The translations under genes were made by a program, and so were the position numbers. A stretch of 14,931 nt of DNA from CAYJEO01 sp964369355 (GTDB lineage Bacteria; Bacillota_I; Bacilli_A; RF39; UBA660). Within the stretch, counting starts at the first letter, position 1, and the number at the start of each line of letters is the position of its first letter. Below, one piece after another: positions 1-6,166 of this stretch. The notes below the pieces were generated by a model. The model saw nothing but the letters and a program-made list of their open reading frames with translations, was not told where the DNA came from and searched no databases. Where the stretch lies: the NCBI GenBank assembly GCA_964369355.1, contig CAYJEO010000018.1:1-14931 (forward strand), in the 5' to 3' direction.

Positions 1-609
1 ACTCATTACTTTACTTTCAACATATTCATTTACTTTATTTATATCTATATTTATTAATGATTCATCTTTGCACATATTAAGTATTTGTTCTTTTGTATAA
101 TTAGCAAATATGTAATGCCCTATTGTATAAGCCATATGATAGTTTTTATTAATAGTGTGAAAGTTTTTATTTAATGTTTCTAAAGTAGTATTTATATGCA
201 CTAATTGATAATTATTTGTTAGATTAGTAGCTAATGCTTCATAAAAGCATATATTTTCATTTAGTTTACTCCCTTTTACTATTGATTGACATATATGAAC
301 TATTTCATGAGTAATATAATTTATATATTCATCTTTAGTTATCTCACTATGTTCTTTTGTTTTTTTACATTGTTCTAAACTTAATATATTTATATTACCA
401 TCGTGAGTAGACATTATCATATAATCTTGATATTCAAAATTTAAATAAGGTTGTAAATAAACTTTAAAAGAATTCATATCATCATATACTTTTATAACTA
501 TTTCATTATCTAATTTATTTATATTAAAAAAATTAAATATTTTTTTACTTTTTTCTTCTATTTCATTTATAAAATTTAAATCACCTATTATTTTAAAATT
601 TTTATTCAT
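1..609 (-). CDS. Partial CDS: putative HEXXH zinc peptidase-like protein (3' end outside window)
   Basis: An open frame of 203 codons starts at the ATG at 609-607 and reaches the left window edge with no stop, so the C-terminus is missing. The start is fixed by an AGGTGAT Shine-Dalgarno site at 613-619. The product has no N-terminal signal peptide. Residues 101-105 read HEIVH, a zinc-binding HEXXH motif, and Glu124 in a YEALA context lies 19 residues further on. That is the spacing and setting of the third zinc ligand in gluzincin-type metallopeptidases. The N-terminal 90 residues (MNKNFKIIGD onwards) contain a segment about motion of strands and a Tyr-rich core but nothing I recognise. It has its own promoter-like element and follows the terminator of the rpe operon. 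I see the motif; the peptidase fold is inferred, the substrate is unknown, and the protein could be an inactive family member. Confidence 0.7.
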   Translation of the reverse strand, partial: MNKNFKIIGDLNFINEIEEKSKKIFNFFNINKLDNEIVIKVYDDMNSFKVYLQPYLNFEYQDYMIMSTHDGNINILSLEQCKKTKEHSEITKDEYINYITHEIVHICQSIVKGSKLNENICFYEALATNLTNNYQLVHINTTLETLNKNFHTINKNYHMAYTIGHYIFANYTKEQILNMCKDESLINIDINKVNEYVESKVMS

Positions 610-625
610 ACTATCACCTGTATAA

Positions 626-634
626 ATTATAACA
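626..634 (-). promoter_or_regulatory. Extended -10 promoter element for the partial HEIVH gene
   Basis: On the minus strand the sequence reads TGTTATAAT: a consensus -10 hexamer at 631-626 preceded by the TG of an extended -10. No convincing -35 box is seen 16-18 bases upstream, where the T tract of the rpe terminator lies. The predicted transcription start would fall at about position 619, at the edge of the Shine-Dalgarno site, giving a leader of only about 10 bases. The element is good by sequence but the short leader lowers confidence. Confidence 0.4.
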
Positions 635-640
635 TAATAT

Positions 641-665
641 AAAAAAAATAACACTTTGTGCTATT
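641..665 (-). terminator. Rho-independent terminator of the rlmN-rpe operon
   Basis: On the minus strand AATAGCAC pairs with GTGTTATT around an AAA loop (8 bp including one G-U pair, hairpin 665-647), and a run of eight T (648-641) follows. The 5' arm overlaps the rpe TAG stop codon at 663-661. The stem is AT-rich, but the hairpin plus T tract at the end of the operon is a typical intrinsic terminator. Confidence 0.65.
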
Positions 666-1287
666 TTCTTAATTTGTCTAAATTAGCATTATAATCACCA
701 TTTGTTATAAAACTACCAACAACTGCAATATCTGCTAAATCATTAATTAAATTAATTGTTTCATCATTTATTCCACCATCTACTTCAATTAAATAATTAT
801 AGTTATTTTCTTTTTTTAGCTGTTTTAAAAGTTTTAATTTTTCTATAGTTTCTATAATAAATAATTGTCCTCCATATCCTGGATTAACAGACATTACTAA
901 TACTAAATCAATATAAGGTAAATAAGGTAATAATAGATTTATATCTGTATTTGGATTAATACTAATCCCTACTTTTATATTTAATTGTTTGATTAATTTA
1001 ATATATTTTTCTGTATTATTTTTTTCTATATGAAATGTTATATACTCAGGATTTAAATGTTTATAATCATTTATATATTTTTCTACATCATCTACCATTA
1101 AGTGAACATCTTTTTTTGTTTTAGTATCTTTTAAAAAGTATAAATTTTCTATAGATAAAGTTTTATTATCAACAAAATTACCATCCATTACATCTACATG
1201 AATAAAATCAATATTTAAATTATCTAATTTTTGTATTTCTTGTTCTAAATTATTTTCAATTTTTAAATATGATACTGCATATTTCAT
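661..1287 (-). CDS. rpe: Ribulose-phosphate 3-epimerase
   Basis: This enzyme interconverts D-ribulose 5-phosphate and D-xylulose 5-phosphate in the cytosolic pentose phosphate pathway. At 208 residues it is slightly shorter than the usual 215-225. It has the single TIM-barrel family signatures: Ser6, HVDVMDG (residues 30-36) with His30 and Asp32 as metal/catalytic residues, HLMV (62-65) with His62, the phosphate-binding SVNPGYGG (133-140), and EVDGGIN (168-174) with the second catalytic Asp170. After HVDVMDG the usual His-Phe-Val-Pro is Asn-Phe-Val-Asp, a mild divergence. The ATG directly follows the rsgA stop (TAAATG). Its Shine-Dalgarno AGAGGTGAT is made from the last rsgA codons, so translation is probably coupled. 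The rsgA-rpe order is standard in Firmicutes. It is the last gene of the operon. The call is secure. Confidence 0.95.
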   Translation of the reverse strand: MKYAVSYLKIENNLEQEIQKLDNLNIDFIHVDVMDGNFVDNKTLSIENLYFLKDTKTKKDVHLMVDDVEKYINDYKHLNPEYITFHIEKNNTEKYIKLIKQLNIKVGISINPNTDINLLLPYLPYIDLVLVMSVNPGYGGQLFIIETIEKLKLLKQLKKENNYNYLIEVDGGINDETINLINDLADIAVVGSFITNGDYNANLDKLRK

Positions 1288-2124
1288 TTAATCACCTCTG
1301 TTAATAAATTTTATATAGTTATTATATCTACTTTCTAAAATAATACCTTCTTTTACTTTATCTTTTACTTCACATTTATCTTCTTTATAGTGCATACAAT
1401 CTTTATATTTACAATCATGTCTATAAGTATTAAATTCAATAAAGTTATCTCTTATATCAGAATTTTCCATCCCTATAAACATAATAGCTGAAAACCCTGG
1501 AGTATCCGCTACCATCCCACCAAATAAGTCAATTAATTCAACATGTCTAGTAGTGTGTCTTCCACGACCTAATGCTTTTGATATTTCACCAGTTTTTAAA
1601 TTTAATTCAGTATTTAAATTATTTAATAAAGTTGATTTACCTGCACCACTTTGTCCTGTGAAAACACTTATTTTATCCTTAAACATGTTTTTTATTTGAT
1701 TTAATTCTGTATTTTTATATACATCATAACCTATATTTTTATAATACTTTATATATTCATTTATTTGTAATTCTTCTTCTTTATTTAATAAGTCTAATTT
1801 AGTTATACAAATAATAGGTTTAATGTTATTGTATTCTATTATACATAATAACTTATCTAATAAATTAGTTGAAAAGTCAGGCTCTTTAGCACTAATAATA
1901 ATTATAGCTTGATCTATATTAGCTACAGGAGGTCTTACCAGTTCGTTATTACGCGGTAGTACTTCCATTATATATTTATTTTTTTCATCGATAATTACTT
2001 TATCACCTACTAATGGTGATATTTTCATGTTTCTGAATTTACCTCTTGATTTACATACCAAACTACCTTTTTCTGTTAAAACTGTATAATCATTACTTAT
2101 TAATTTTATAATTATCCCTTGCAT
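1288..2124 (-). CDS. rsgA: Ribosome small-subunit-dependent GTPase RsgA
   Basis: RsgA (YloQ/CpgA in Bacillus, YjeQ in E. coli) is a circularly permuted GTPase that checks late maturation of the 30S ribosomal subunit. In the 278 residues an OB-fold occupies roughly 1-65. The permuted GTPase follows with TKLD (108-111, G4) ahead of the P-loop GQSGAGKST (157-165), the GRGRHTTR switch segment (186-193) and DTPG (207-210, G3). A C-terminal zinc site is formed by Cys238, Cys243, His245 and Cys251. The start is an ATG overlapping a TAA stop (TAATG) with GGAG 8 bases upstream. The upstream frame that it overlaps is not prkC itself but the duplicated 61-codon copy of the prkC tail. In B. subtilis this GTPase is a known phosphorylation target of PrkC, which suits the shared operon. 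Confidence 0.97.
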   Translation of the reverse strand: MQGIIIKLISNDYTVLTEKGSLVCKSRGKFRNMKISPLVGDKVIIDEKNKYIMEVLPRNNELVRPPVANIDQAIIIISAKEPDFSTNLLDKLLCIIEYNNIKPIICITKLDLLNKEEELQINEYIKYYKNIGYDVYKNTELNQIKNMFKDKISVFTGQSGAGKSTLLNNLNTELNLKTGEISKALGRGRHTTRHVELIDLFGGMVADTPGFSAIMFIGMENSDIRDNFIEFNTYRHDCKYKDCMHYKEDKCEVKDKVKEGIILESRYNNYIKFINRGD

Positions 2125-2305
2125 TATTCTAACTCCGGTGTATCTGGGTCTAGTGGTATTTCAGGTGTAACTGGTTCTTCTATTGCTTTTGCAACTACTA
2201 TAGTTAAAGTCGTTCCTTCTTTAACTACATAATCTTTTGGTTTATCTTGTGAAATTAAAGTACCTGGTGTTTGTTCATTAGTTTCTTTATAAGTAATCAC
2301 TAGTT
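2119..2305. repeat. Direct repeat copy 2 (rsgA-proximal) of 187-bp perfect tandem duplication
   Basis: This segment is identical base for base to 2304-2490, with a period of 185 bp. The two copies share a 2-bp TT at the junction, and identity stops at 2118/2303 and at 2306/2491. On the minus strand the unit runs from the CTAGTG of the last PASTA domain through the prkC stop and the start of the next frame. The 2-bp AA microhomology at the break suggests slippage or illegitimate recombination. Confidence 0.97.
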
Positions 2306-2309
2306 GCAT
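2124..2309 (-). CDS. Duplicated C-terminal fragment of PrkC (half PASTA domain plus acidic Pro-rich tail)
   Basis: This 61-codon frame is an exact copy of PrkC residues 525-583 preceded by Met-Gln instead of Val-Glu. It begins with an ATG overlapping the prkC stop (TAATG), with a GGAG Shine-Dalgarno 8 bases upstream. It ends in the same TAATG overlap with rsgA. It could therefore be translated by reinitiation, but the product would be only the last strands of one PASTA domain and a tail rich in Glu, Pro and Asp. It has no kinase domain, no membrane segment and no signal peptide. The duplication copies the native rsgA-type junction, so the frame looks gene-like without having been selected as a gene. 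I would annotate it as a duplication product, probably without function. Translation is possible but unproven. A false repeat from assembly cannot be excluded from sequence alone. Confidence 0.6.
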   Translation of the reverse strand: MQLVITYKETNEQTPGTLISQDKPKDYVVKEGTTLTIVVAKAIEEPVTPEIPLDPDTPELE

Positions 2310-2490
2310 TATTCTAACTCCGGTGTATCTGGGTCTAGTGGTATTTCAGGTGTAACTGGTTCTTCTATTGCTTTTGCAACTACTATAGTTAAAGTCGTTC
2401 CTTCTTTAACTACATAATCTTTTGGTTTATCTTGTGAAATTAAAGTACCTGGTGTTTGTTCATTAGTTTCTTTATAAGTAATCACTAGTT
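2304..2490. repeat. Direct repeat copy 1 (inside prkC) of 187-bp perfect tandem duplication
   Basis: This is the presumed original copy, because it forms the normal end of the third PASTA domain of PrkC. It matches 2119-2305 perfectly. The 185-bp period equals 61 codons plus a stop minus one base of overlap, so gain or loss of a unit leaves prkC and rsgA intact. Confidence 0.97.
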
Positions 2491-4060
2491 CAACACCATT
2501 ATCTTCACAGAATGATGCAATCATATCTACTGTATAATTTTCTTCTAAAAAGTCTGGATATTTAATTTCTACATTTGGTAAATATAAAGTAACTGTATCA
2601 CCAGTTGTGATTCTTTCACCAGCTTGTGGTTTTTGTTCTATTACTATATCTTCTTTATCAATATAATCATCTGAATTTTCAACATCTTTTTTTTCAATTA
2701 AAACATGCATTCCTAATGCTTCTAAAGATCCTTTTACTTCTAAGTAGTTTTTATCTACATAGTTTTCTAAAAGTATTCCTGAATCTCCTGTTGATATAAC
2801 TAAAGTAACAGTTTGACCTTCTTTAACTGTTTTGTTTTCTGAAGGTTCTGTTCTTATTACTAAGTCAATTTCTATATCTTCTGAATCATCATATTTATTT
2901 TCTAAAGCAACGACTAAACCTAGTGCTTCTAATTTATCAATTGCTTCTTGTTCTGTTAACTCACTAACATTTGGAATTTTGACCTCTGCTACTTCTTTAA
3001 CCTGAGGAAATACTATAAACAAAATTCCTAAAATAATTGCTATTAATACAGTTATTGTTATCATTACTATTAATATAATATTTAAAGGTTTTTCATTATC
3101 TGACATATCAAAGTCATCGTCATTAACTTCTTTTTTATCTTTATTTTTATTTGAACGTGTTAAATCTGGTATTTTTTTAGTTTCTTCTAAATCTTGCTCT
3201 GGATAAATATAAATATGTTTTTCTTCATTTATTCTTTCATTATCTAAAGCTGAATTAATGTCTTCATACATTTCTAAAATAGAATCATATCTATTTTTTG
3301 GATTTTTAGCACATGATTTTAAAATTATATTTTCAATTGATTGAGGTATTTCTTCATTTATTAATCTAACACTTGGTATCGGATCTCTCATTTGTTTAAT
3401 AGCTATTTCAACTGCGTTTTCACCTTTAAATGGAAGTTTACCAATTAATAGTTCATACATTAATATTCCTAGTGAATAAATATCTGATTTGATTGTCGCA
3501 CCTGAACCATTTGCTTGTTCTGGTGGTAAATAATATACTGACCCCATTACTGAGTTTGTTTGAGTTAATTCATTGCTATTTAAAGCCATTGCTATTCCAA
3601 AATCTGTTATTTTTACTCCACCATTATCAAATATCATTACGTTTTGTGGTTTAATATCTCTATGTATTATATAACTATCGTGAGCACACATTAACCCAGA
3701 AGTTAATTGTGACATTATATCAATTACTTCTTCTACTGTTAATTTACCTCTTCTTTTTACTAAACTTTTTAGTGTTTTACCTTCTATATATTCCATAACG
3801 ATAAAATATTTACCATCGTCTTCTCCTACATCATACATCTCTACAATGTTTGGATGTGTAAGTGATGATGATGCTATTGCTTCTCTTTGAAATCTTCTTA
3901 CGAATTTTTCGTCTTCAGCTAAGTCCCCTCTTAATACTTTTACAGCAACATTTCTATCTAGTATAGTATCATAGGCTAAATAAACGTTAGCCATTCCGCC
4001 TTCACCAATCATTCTAACGATTTGGTATCTGTCGTTTATTTTTTGACCCTTAGTTATCAT
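2309..4060 (-). CDS. prkC: PASTA-domain Ser/Thr protein kinase PrkC (Stk1/PknB family)
   Basis: This is a membrane receptor kinase that senses peptidoglycan fragments or lipid II outside and phosphorylates cell-wall, translation and metabolic proteins inside. In the 583 residues the Hanks-type kinase domain spans about 12-270. It shows the Gly loop GEGGMA (19-24), Lys41, Glu60, catalytic HRDIKPQN (133-140), DFG (153-155), a Ser/Thr-rich activation loop (162-174) and the PPEQ motif near 179-182. An acidic/basic juxtamembrane linker is followed by one membrane helix (about 327-351). Three extracellular PASTA repeats lie at about 358-424, 427-495 and 498-563, followed by a 20-residue Pro/Glu/Asp tail. 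The start ATG has AAAGGAGAT upstream, formed by the last prpC codons, and lies 1 base after the prpC TAG. Its last 59 codons and stop are duplicated immediately downstream. Pairing with prpC supports the assignment fully. Confidence 0.97.
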   Translation of the reverse strand: MITKGQKINDRYQIVRMIGEGGMANVYLAYDTILDRNVAVKVLRGDLAEDEKFVRRFQREAIASSSLTHPNIVEMYDVGEDDGKYFIVMEYIEGKTLKSLVKRRGKLTVEEVIDIMSQLTSGLMCAHDSYIIHRDIKPQNVMIFDNGGVKITDFGIAMALNSNELTQTNSVMGSVYYLPPEQANGSGATIKSDIYSLGILMYELLIGKLPFKGENAVEIAIKQMRDPIPSVRLINEEIPQSIENIILKSCAKNPKNRYDSILEMYEDINSALDNERINEEKHIYIYPEQDLEETKKIPDLTRSNKNKDKKEVNDDDFDMSDNEKPLNIILIVMITITVLIAIILGILFIVFPQVKEVAEVKIPNVSELTEQEAIDKLEALGLVVALENKYDDSEDIEIDLVIRTEPSENKTVKEGQTVTLVISTGDSGILLENYVDKNYLEVKGSLEALGMHVLIEKKDVENSDDYIDKEDIVIEQKPQAGERITTGDTVTLYLPNVEIKYPDFLEENYTVDMIASFCEDNGVELVITYKETNEQTPGTLISQDKPKDYVVKEGTTLTIVVAKAIEEPVTPEIPLDPDTPELE

Positions 4061-4061
4061 A

Positions 4062-4796
4062 CTATCTATCTCCTTTTAACAGATACGCGATAGAAATATT
4101 ATCGGTACCACCTCTATTATTACTTTTATATACTAATTTTTTTAATTTTTCTTCTAATGATAAATCTTCATTTAATACTTTTGTAATTTGTTCATCATCT
4201 AACATGTTAGTTAGTCCATCACTACATAAAAATATTCCATCAACATCTTTATCTACATCTATAATATCCATTTCAACTGTAGTAGATGCTCCTAATGCTC
4301 TCATTAATACATTTTTTCTTGGATGATCTTTTGCATTTTCTGGTGCTAATTCTCCAGATTGCACTAATAAATTTACTAATGTATGATCTGTTGTCATTTT
4401 ATGTAATTTATTATTTTTAAATACATAACCAGACGAGTCTCCAATGTTTCCAAATAATAGATATTCATTAGTTTTTACTGCTATAACTAAAGTTGTTCCC
4501 ATTCCAACACTTTCAGGATTTGCTTCTGTATATTTATAAATATCTGCATTCACTTCACTTACTGTTGCTTTTATCCAAGCAATTGCATCTTCTTTAGACC
4601 CAATTGTTTTAAGTTCTCTAAATCTTTTACCTAAGTGAGTTATCGCTATAGAAGAAGCAACTTCTCCAGCTTTATGCCCACCCATTCCATCTGCTACTGC
4701 TAATAAATGCTCTTTACTTAAGTTTTCTACTATAACTACACTATCTTCATTATGACTTCTTACTTTTCCTGGATCAGTTAAATAATAATTTTCCAT
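4062..4796 (-). CDS. prpC: PP2C-family Ser/Thr protein phosphatase (PrpC/Stp)
   Basis: This cytosolic Mn/Mg-dependent phosphatase reverses PrkC phosphorylation. The chosen ATG at 4796 gives 244 residues, the usual size. It has GAGGAGG at 4809-4803, encoded by the Glu-Glu-Glu tail of RlmN, and sits just after the rlmN stop at 4800-4798. An ATG 20 codons further upstream is in frame but lies deep inside rlmN and lacks support. PP2C motifs in order are: GKVRSHNEDS (10-19), AVADGMGGHKAGE (33-45) with metal ligands Asp36 and Gly37, GTTL (100-103), GNIGDSS (116-122), DHTL (137-140), HPRKNVLMRALG (158-169), CSDGL (191-195) with Asp193, and GGTDNIS (229-235) with Asp232. The gene overlaps no neighbour and is followed by prkC after 1 base. 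Kinase and phosphatase made from one message is the normal Firmicutes arrangement. Confidence 0.97.
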   Translation of the reverse strand: MENYYLTDPGKVRSHNEDSVVIVENLSKEHLLAVADGMGGHKAGEVASSIAITHLGKRFRELKTIGSKEDAIAWIKATVSEVNADIYKYTEANPESVGMGTTLVIAVKTNEYLLFGNIGDSSGYVFKNNKLHKMTTDHTLVNLLVQSGELAPENAKDHPRKNVLMRALGASTTVEMDIIDVDKDVDGIFLCSDGLTNMLDDEQITKVLNEDLSLEEKLKKLVYKSNNRGGTDNISIAYLLKGDR

Positions 4797-4797
4797 T

Positions 4798-5820
4798 TTA
4801 TTCCTCCTCATAATGTGATCTAAGTTGTCCGCATGCTGCAGAAACTGTTGATCCAAATTCTTTTCTTATTGTTACATTTATACGTTCTTTTTTTAAAGTA
4901 TCGTAAAATTTCATTATTTTTTCTTTATTACTTTTTTTAATTCCTATATGACTTGTTTCATTATATGGAATTAAATTAACATAACAGTTCATTGTTCTTA
5001 TTAATTTTGCTAATTGTTTAGCATTTTCTACAGAATCATTTATACCATCTAACATAATATATTCAAATGTTACTCTTCTATTAGTAAGATTAATATATTC
5101 TTTTAATGAATTTATTAGTGCTTCTAAATTATATACTTTGTTAATTGGCATAATTTTATTTCTTATTTCATCAGTTGGAGCATGTAGAGATACTGCTAAA
5201 TTAACTTGTTTACCATTTAAAGCAAATTCTTTTATTTTAGGTACTATCCCACAAGTAGACACTGTTATATGTCTTGCTCCTATATCTATTCCTTTTCCTG
5301 CATTTATTATATTAATAAAATCTATTACATTATTATAATTATCAAAAGGTTCACCTATTCCCATTAGTACTACACTATTTATTTTTAAATTAGTTAATTT
5401 TTCTATTTTTAATATTTGTAATACCATTTCATATGCTTTTAAATTTCTAACCTTTTTAAGTCTTCCACTTTCACAAAATGTACATCCCATGTTACATCCT
5501 ACTTGTGTTGATATACATAAACTATTTCCATAATCATGTTTCATTAATACTGCTTCAATTTTATTATCGTCTTCTAATTTAAATAAAAATTTTGCTACAT
5601 CTTTTGCATGTTGTTCTTCTAATAGTAAAATATCAGAAAAATAAAATTCTTCTTTTAGTAGTTCTATTGTTTGTTTTGATACATTTCTCATATCATCAAA
5701 GTTATTAATTCTTTTTTTATAAACCCAATCAAATATTTGAGTTGCTTTAAATTTTTTATCATTTTTTGAAACAAAATATTCTTCTAATGCTTCAATTGTA
5801 TAATCATATATATTTTTCAT
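4798..5820 (-). CDS. rlmN: 23S rRNA (adenine(2503)-C(2))-methyltransferase RlmN
   Basis: This radical SAM enzyme methylates A2503 of 23S rRNA, and in many bacteria A37 of some tRNAs, by a ping-pong mechanism. The ATG at 5820 (340 residues) is preferred because AGGTG lies 6 bases before it. A GTG nine bases upstream is part of that Shine-Dalgarno site. The radical SAM cluster motif is CNMGCTFC with Cys109, Cys113 and Cys116. MGIGEP (153-158) binds SAM, and Cys330 in AACGQLR is the cysteine that carries the methyl group. The segment after the cluster, ESGRLKKVRNL, differs from the E. coli-type ATGxxGFxRNL. A Cfr-like C8 methyltransferase is the main alternative; the housekeeping context (rlmN-prpC-prkC-rsgA-rpe) favours RlmN. 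It is the first gene of its operon, behind an extended -10 and after the secG terminator. Confidence 0.93.
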   Translation of the reverse strand: MKNIYDYTIEALEEYFVSKNDKKFKATQIFDWVYKKRINNFDDMRNVSKQTIELLKEEFYFSDILLLEEQHAKDVAKFLFKLEDDNKIEAVLMKHDYGNSLCISTQVGCNMGCTFCESGRLKKVRNLKAYEMVLQILKIEKLTNLKINSVVLMGIGEPFDNYNNVIDFINIINAGKGIDIGARHITVSTCGIVPKIKEFALNGKQVNLAVSLHAPTDEIRNKIMPINKVYNLEALINSLKEYINLTNRRVTFEYIMLDGINDSVENAKQLAKLIRTMNCYVNLIPYNETSHIGIKKSNKEKIMKFYDTLKKERINVTIRKEFGSTVSAACGQLRSHYEEE

Positions 5821-5837
5821 ATTTAACACCTATTATT

Positions 5838-5846
5838 ATTATAACA
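5838..5846 (-). promoter_or_regulatory. Extended -10 promoter element for the rlmN operon
   Basis: The minus strand reads TGTTATAAT (TG at 5846-5845, TATAAT at 5843-5838), identical in all nine bases to the element before the partial HEIVH gene. There is no recognisable -35. The spacer is the T-rich tail of the secG terminator. The predicted start near 5831 would coincide with the AGGTG Shine-Dalgarno site, so the leader would be very short. This is assigned from sequence and position only. Confidence 0.45.
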
Positions 5847-5852
5847 AAAAAC

Positions 5853-5881
5853 AAAAAAAAATAATAGAATAATCTATTATT
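5853..5881 (-). terminator. Rho-independent terminator of secG
   Basis: AATAATAGA and TCTATTATT form a perfect 9-bp stem around a TTAT loop on the minus strand. A T-rich run follows, interrupted once by G. The hairpin starts 6 bases after the secG stop codon. The stem is weak (AT-rich) but symmetric, and it is well placed between secG and the rlmN operon. Confidence 0.7.
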
Positions 5882-5887
5882 AATTTA

Positions 5888-6100
5888 TTAAAATCCTAAT
5901 ATCATACAAATGATAAAAAATGCAAATCCTAATACATAAGTAAGACGACTTATGAATAATTCTCCGCCTCTTTCTTTTCTATTAGCAAATAAATTAGCAT
6001 TACCTCCAGAAATAACATTAGATGCGCCTTCTGCTTTACCACTTTGTAATAATACTATAGCTATAAGTAAAATTGATACAATTATTAATAATACTGTCAA
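5888..6100 (-). CDS. secG: Preprotein translocase subunit SecG
   Basis: SecG is the small accessory subunit of the SecYEG channel in the cytoplasmic membrane, which aids SecA-driven export. The 70 residues have the family layout: membrane helix 1 (about 2-20), the conserved LLQSGKAEG (17-25), a Gly-rich cytoplasmic loop with SGGNANLFANRKERGGE, the LSR-T-like motif FISRLTYVL, and membrane helix 2 (about 50-68). Translation starts at TTG (6100-6098). GAGGAGGT lies 8 bases upstream at 6115-6108, and no ATG in frame offers an alternative. A promoter upstream and a hairpin downstream suggest that it is transcribed alone. This differs from the common secG-rnr-smpB setting. Read-through from yfmH is possible because no clear terminator separates them. 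Confidence 0.95.
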   Translation of the reverse strand: MTVLLIIVSILLIAIVLLQSGKAEGASNVISGGNANLFANRKERGGELFISRLTYVLGFAFFIICMILGF

Positions 6101-6128
6101 ATGGATTACCTCCTCTTAAGATATATCT

Positions 6129-6157
6129 AATTTACCATAAATTTTATTTTATTTCAA
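6129..6157 (-). promoter_or_regulatory. Promoter of secG (-35 TTGAAA, 17-bp spacer, extended -10)
   Basis: On the minus strand TTGAAA (6157-6152, 5 of 6 consensus bases) is followed by exactly 17 bases and then TAAATT (6134-6129, 4 of 6). TGG directly precedes the -10 hexamer and makes an extended -10. Both boxes and the spacing agree with a housekeeping sigma factor. The leader to the TTG start would be about 22 bases and carries the Shine-Dalgarno site. Confidence 0.55.
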
Positions 6158-6166
6158 TATATATTG

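Noticed and set aside
4797..4856. Longer PrpC start 20 codons upstream
   Set aside because: It would lie inside rlmN and add residues absent from the family. The ATG at 4796 has an ideal GAGGAGG site and gives the standard N-terminus.
5138..5338. Plus-strand frame opposite rlmN
   Set aside because: It is a hydrophobic antisense shadow inside the conserved rlmN coding region with no start signals. The same reasoning excludes the plus-strand frame at 7111-7296 opposite yfmH.
6155..6166. Palindrome CAATATATATTG after yfmH as a terminator
   Set aside because: It is followed by A-rich sequence rather than a T tract and overlaps the -35 box of the secG promoter, so it is not a convincing terminator.
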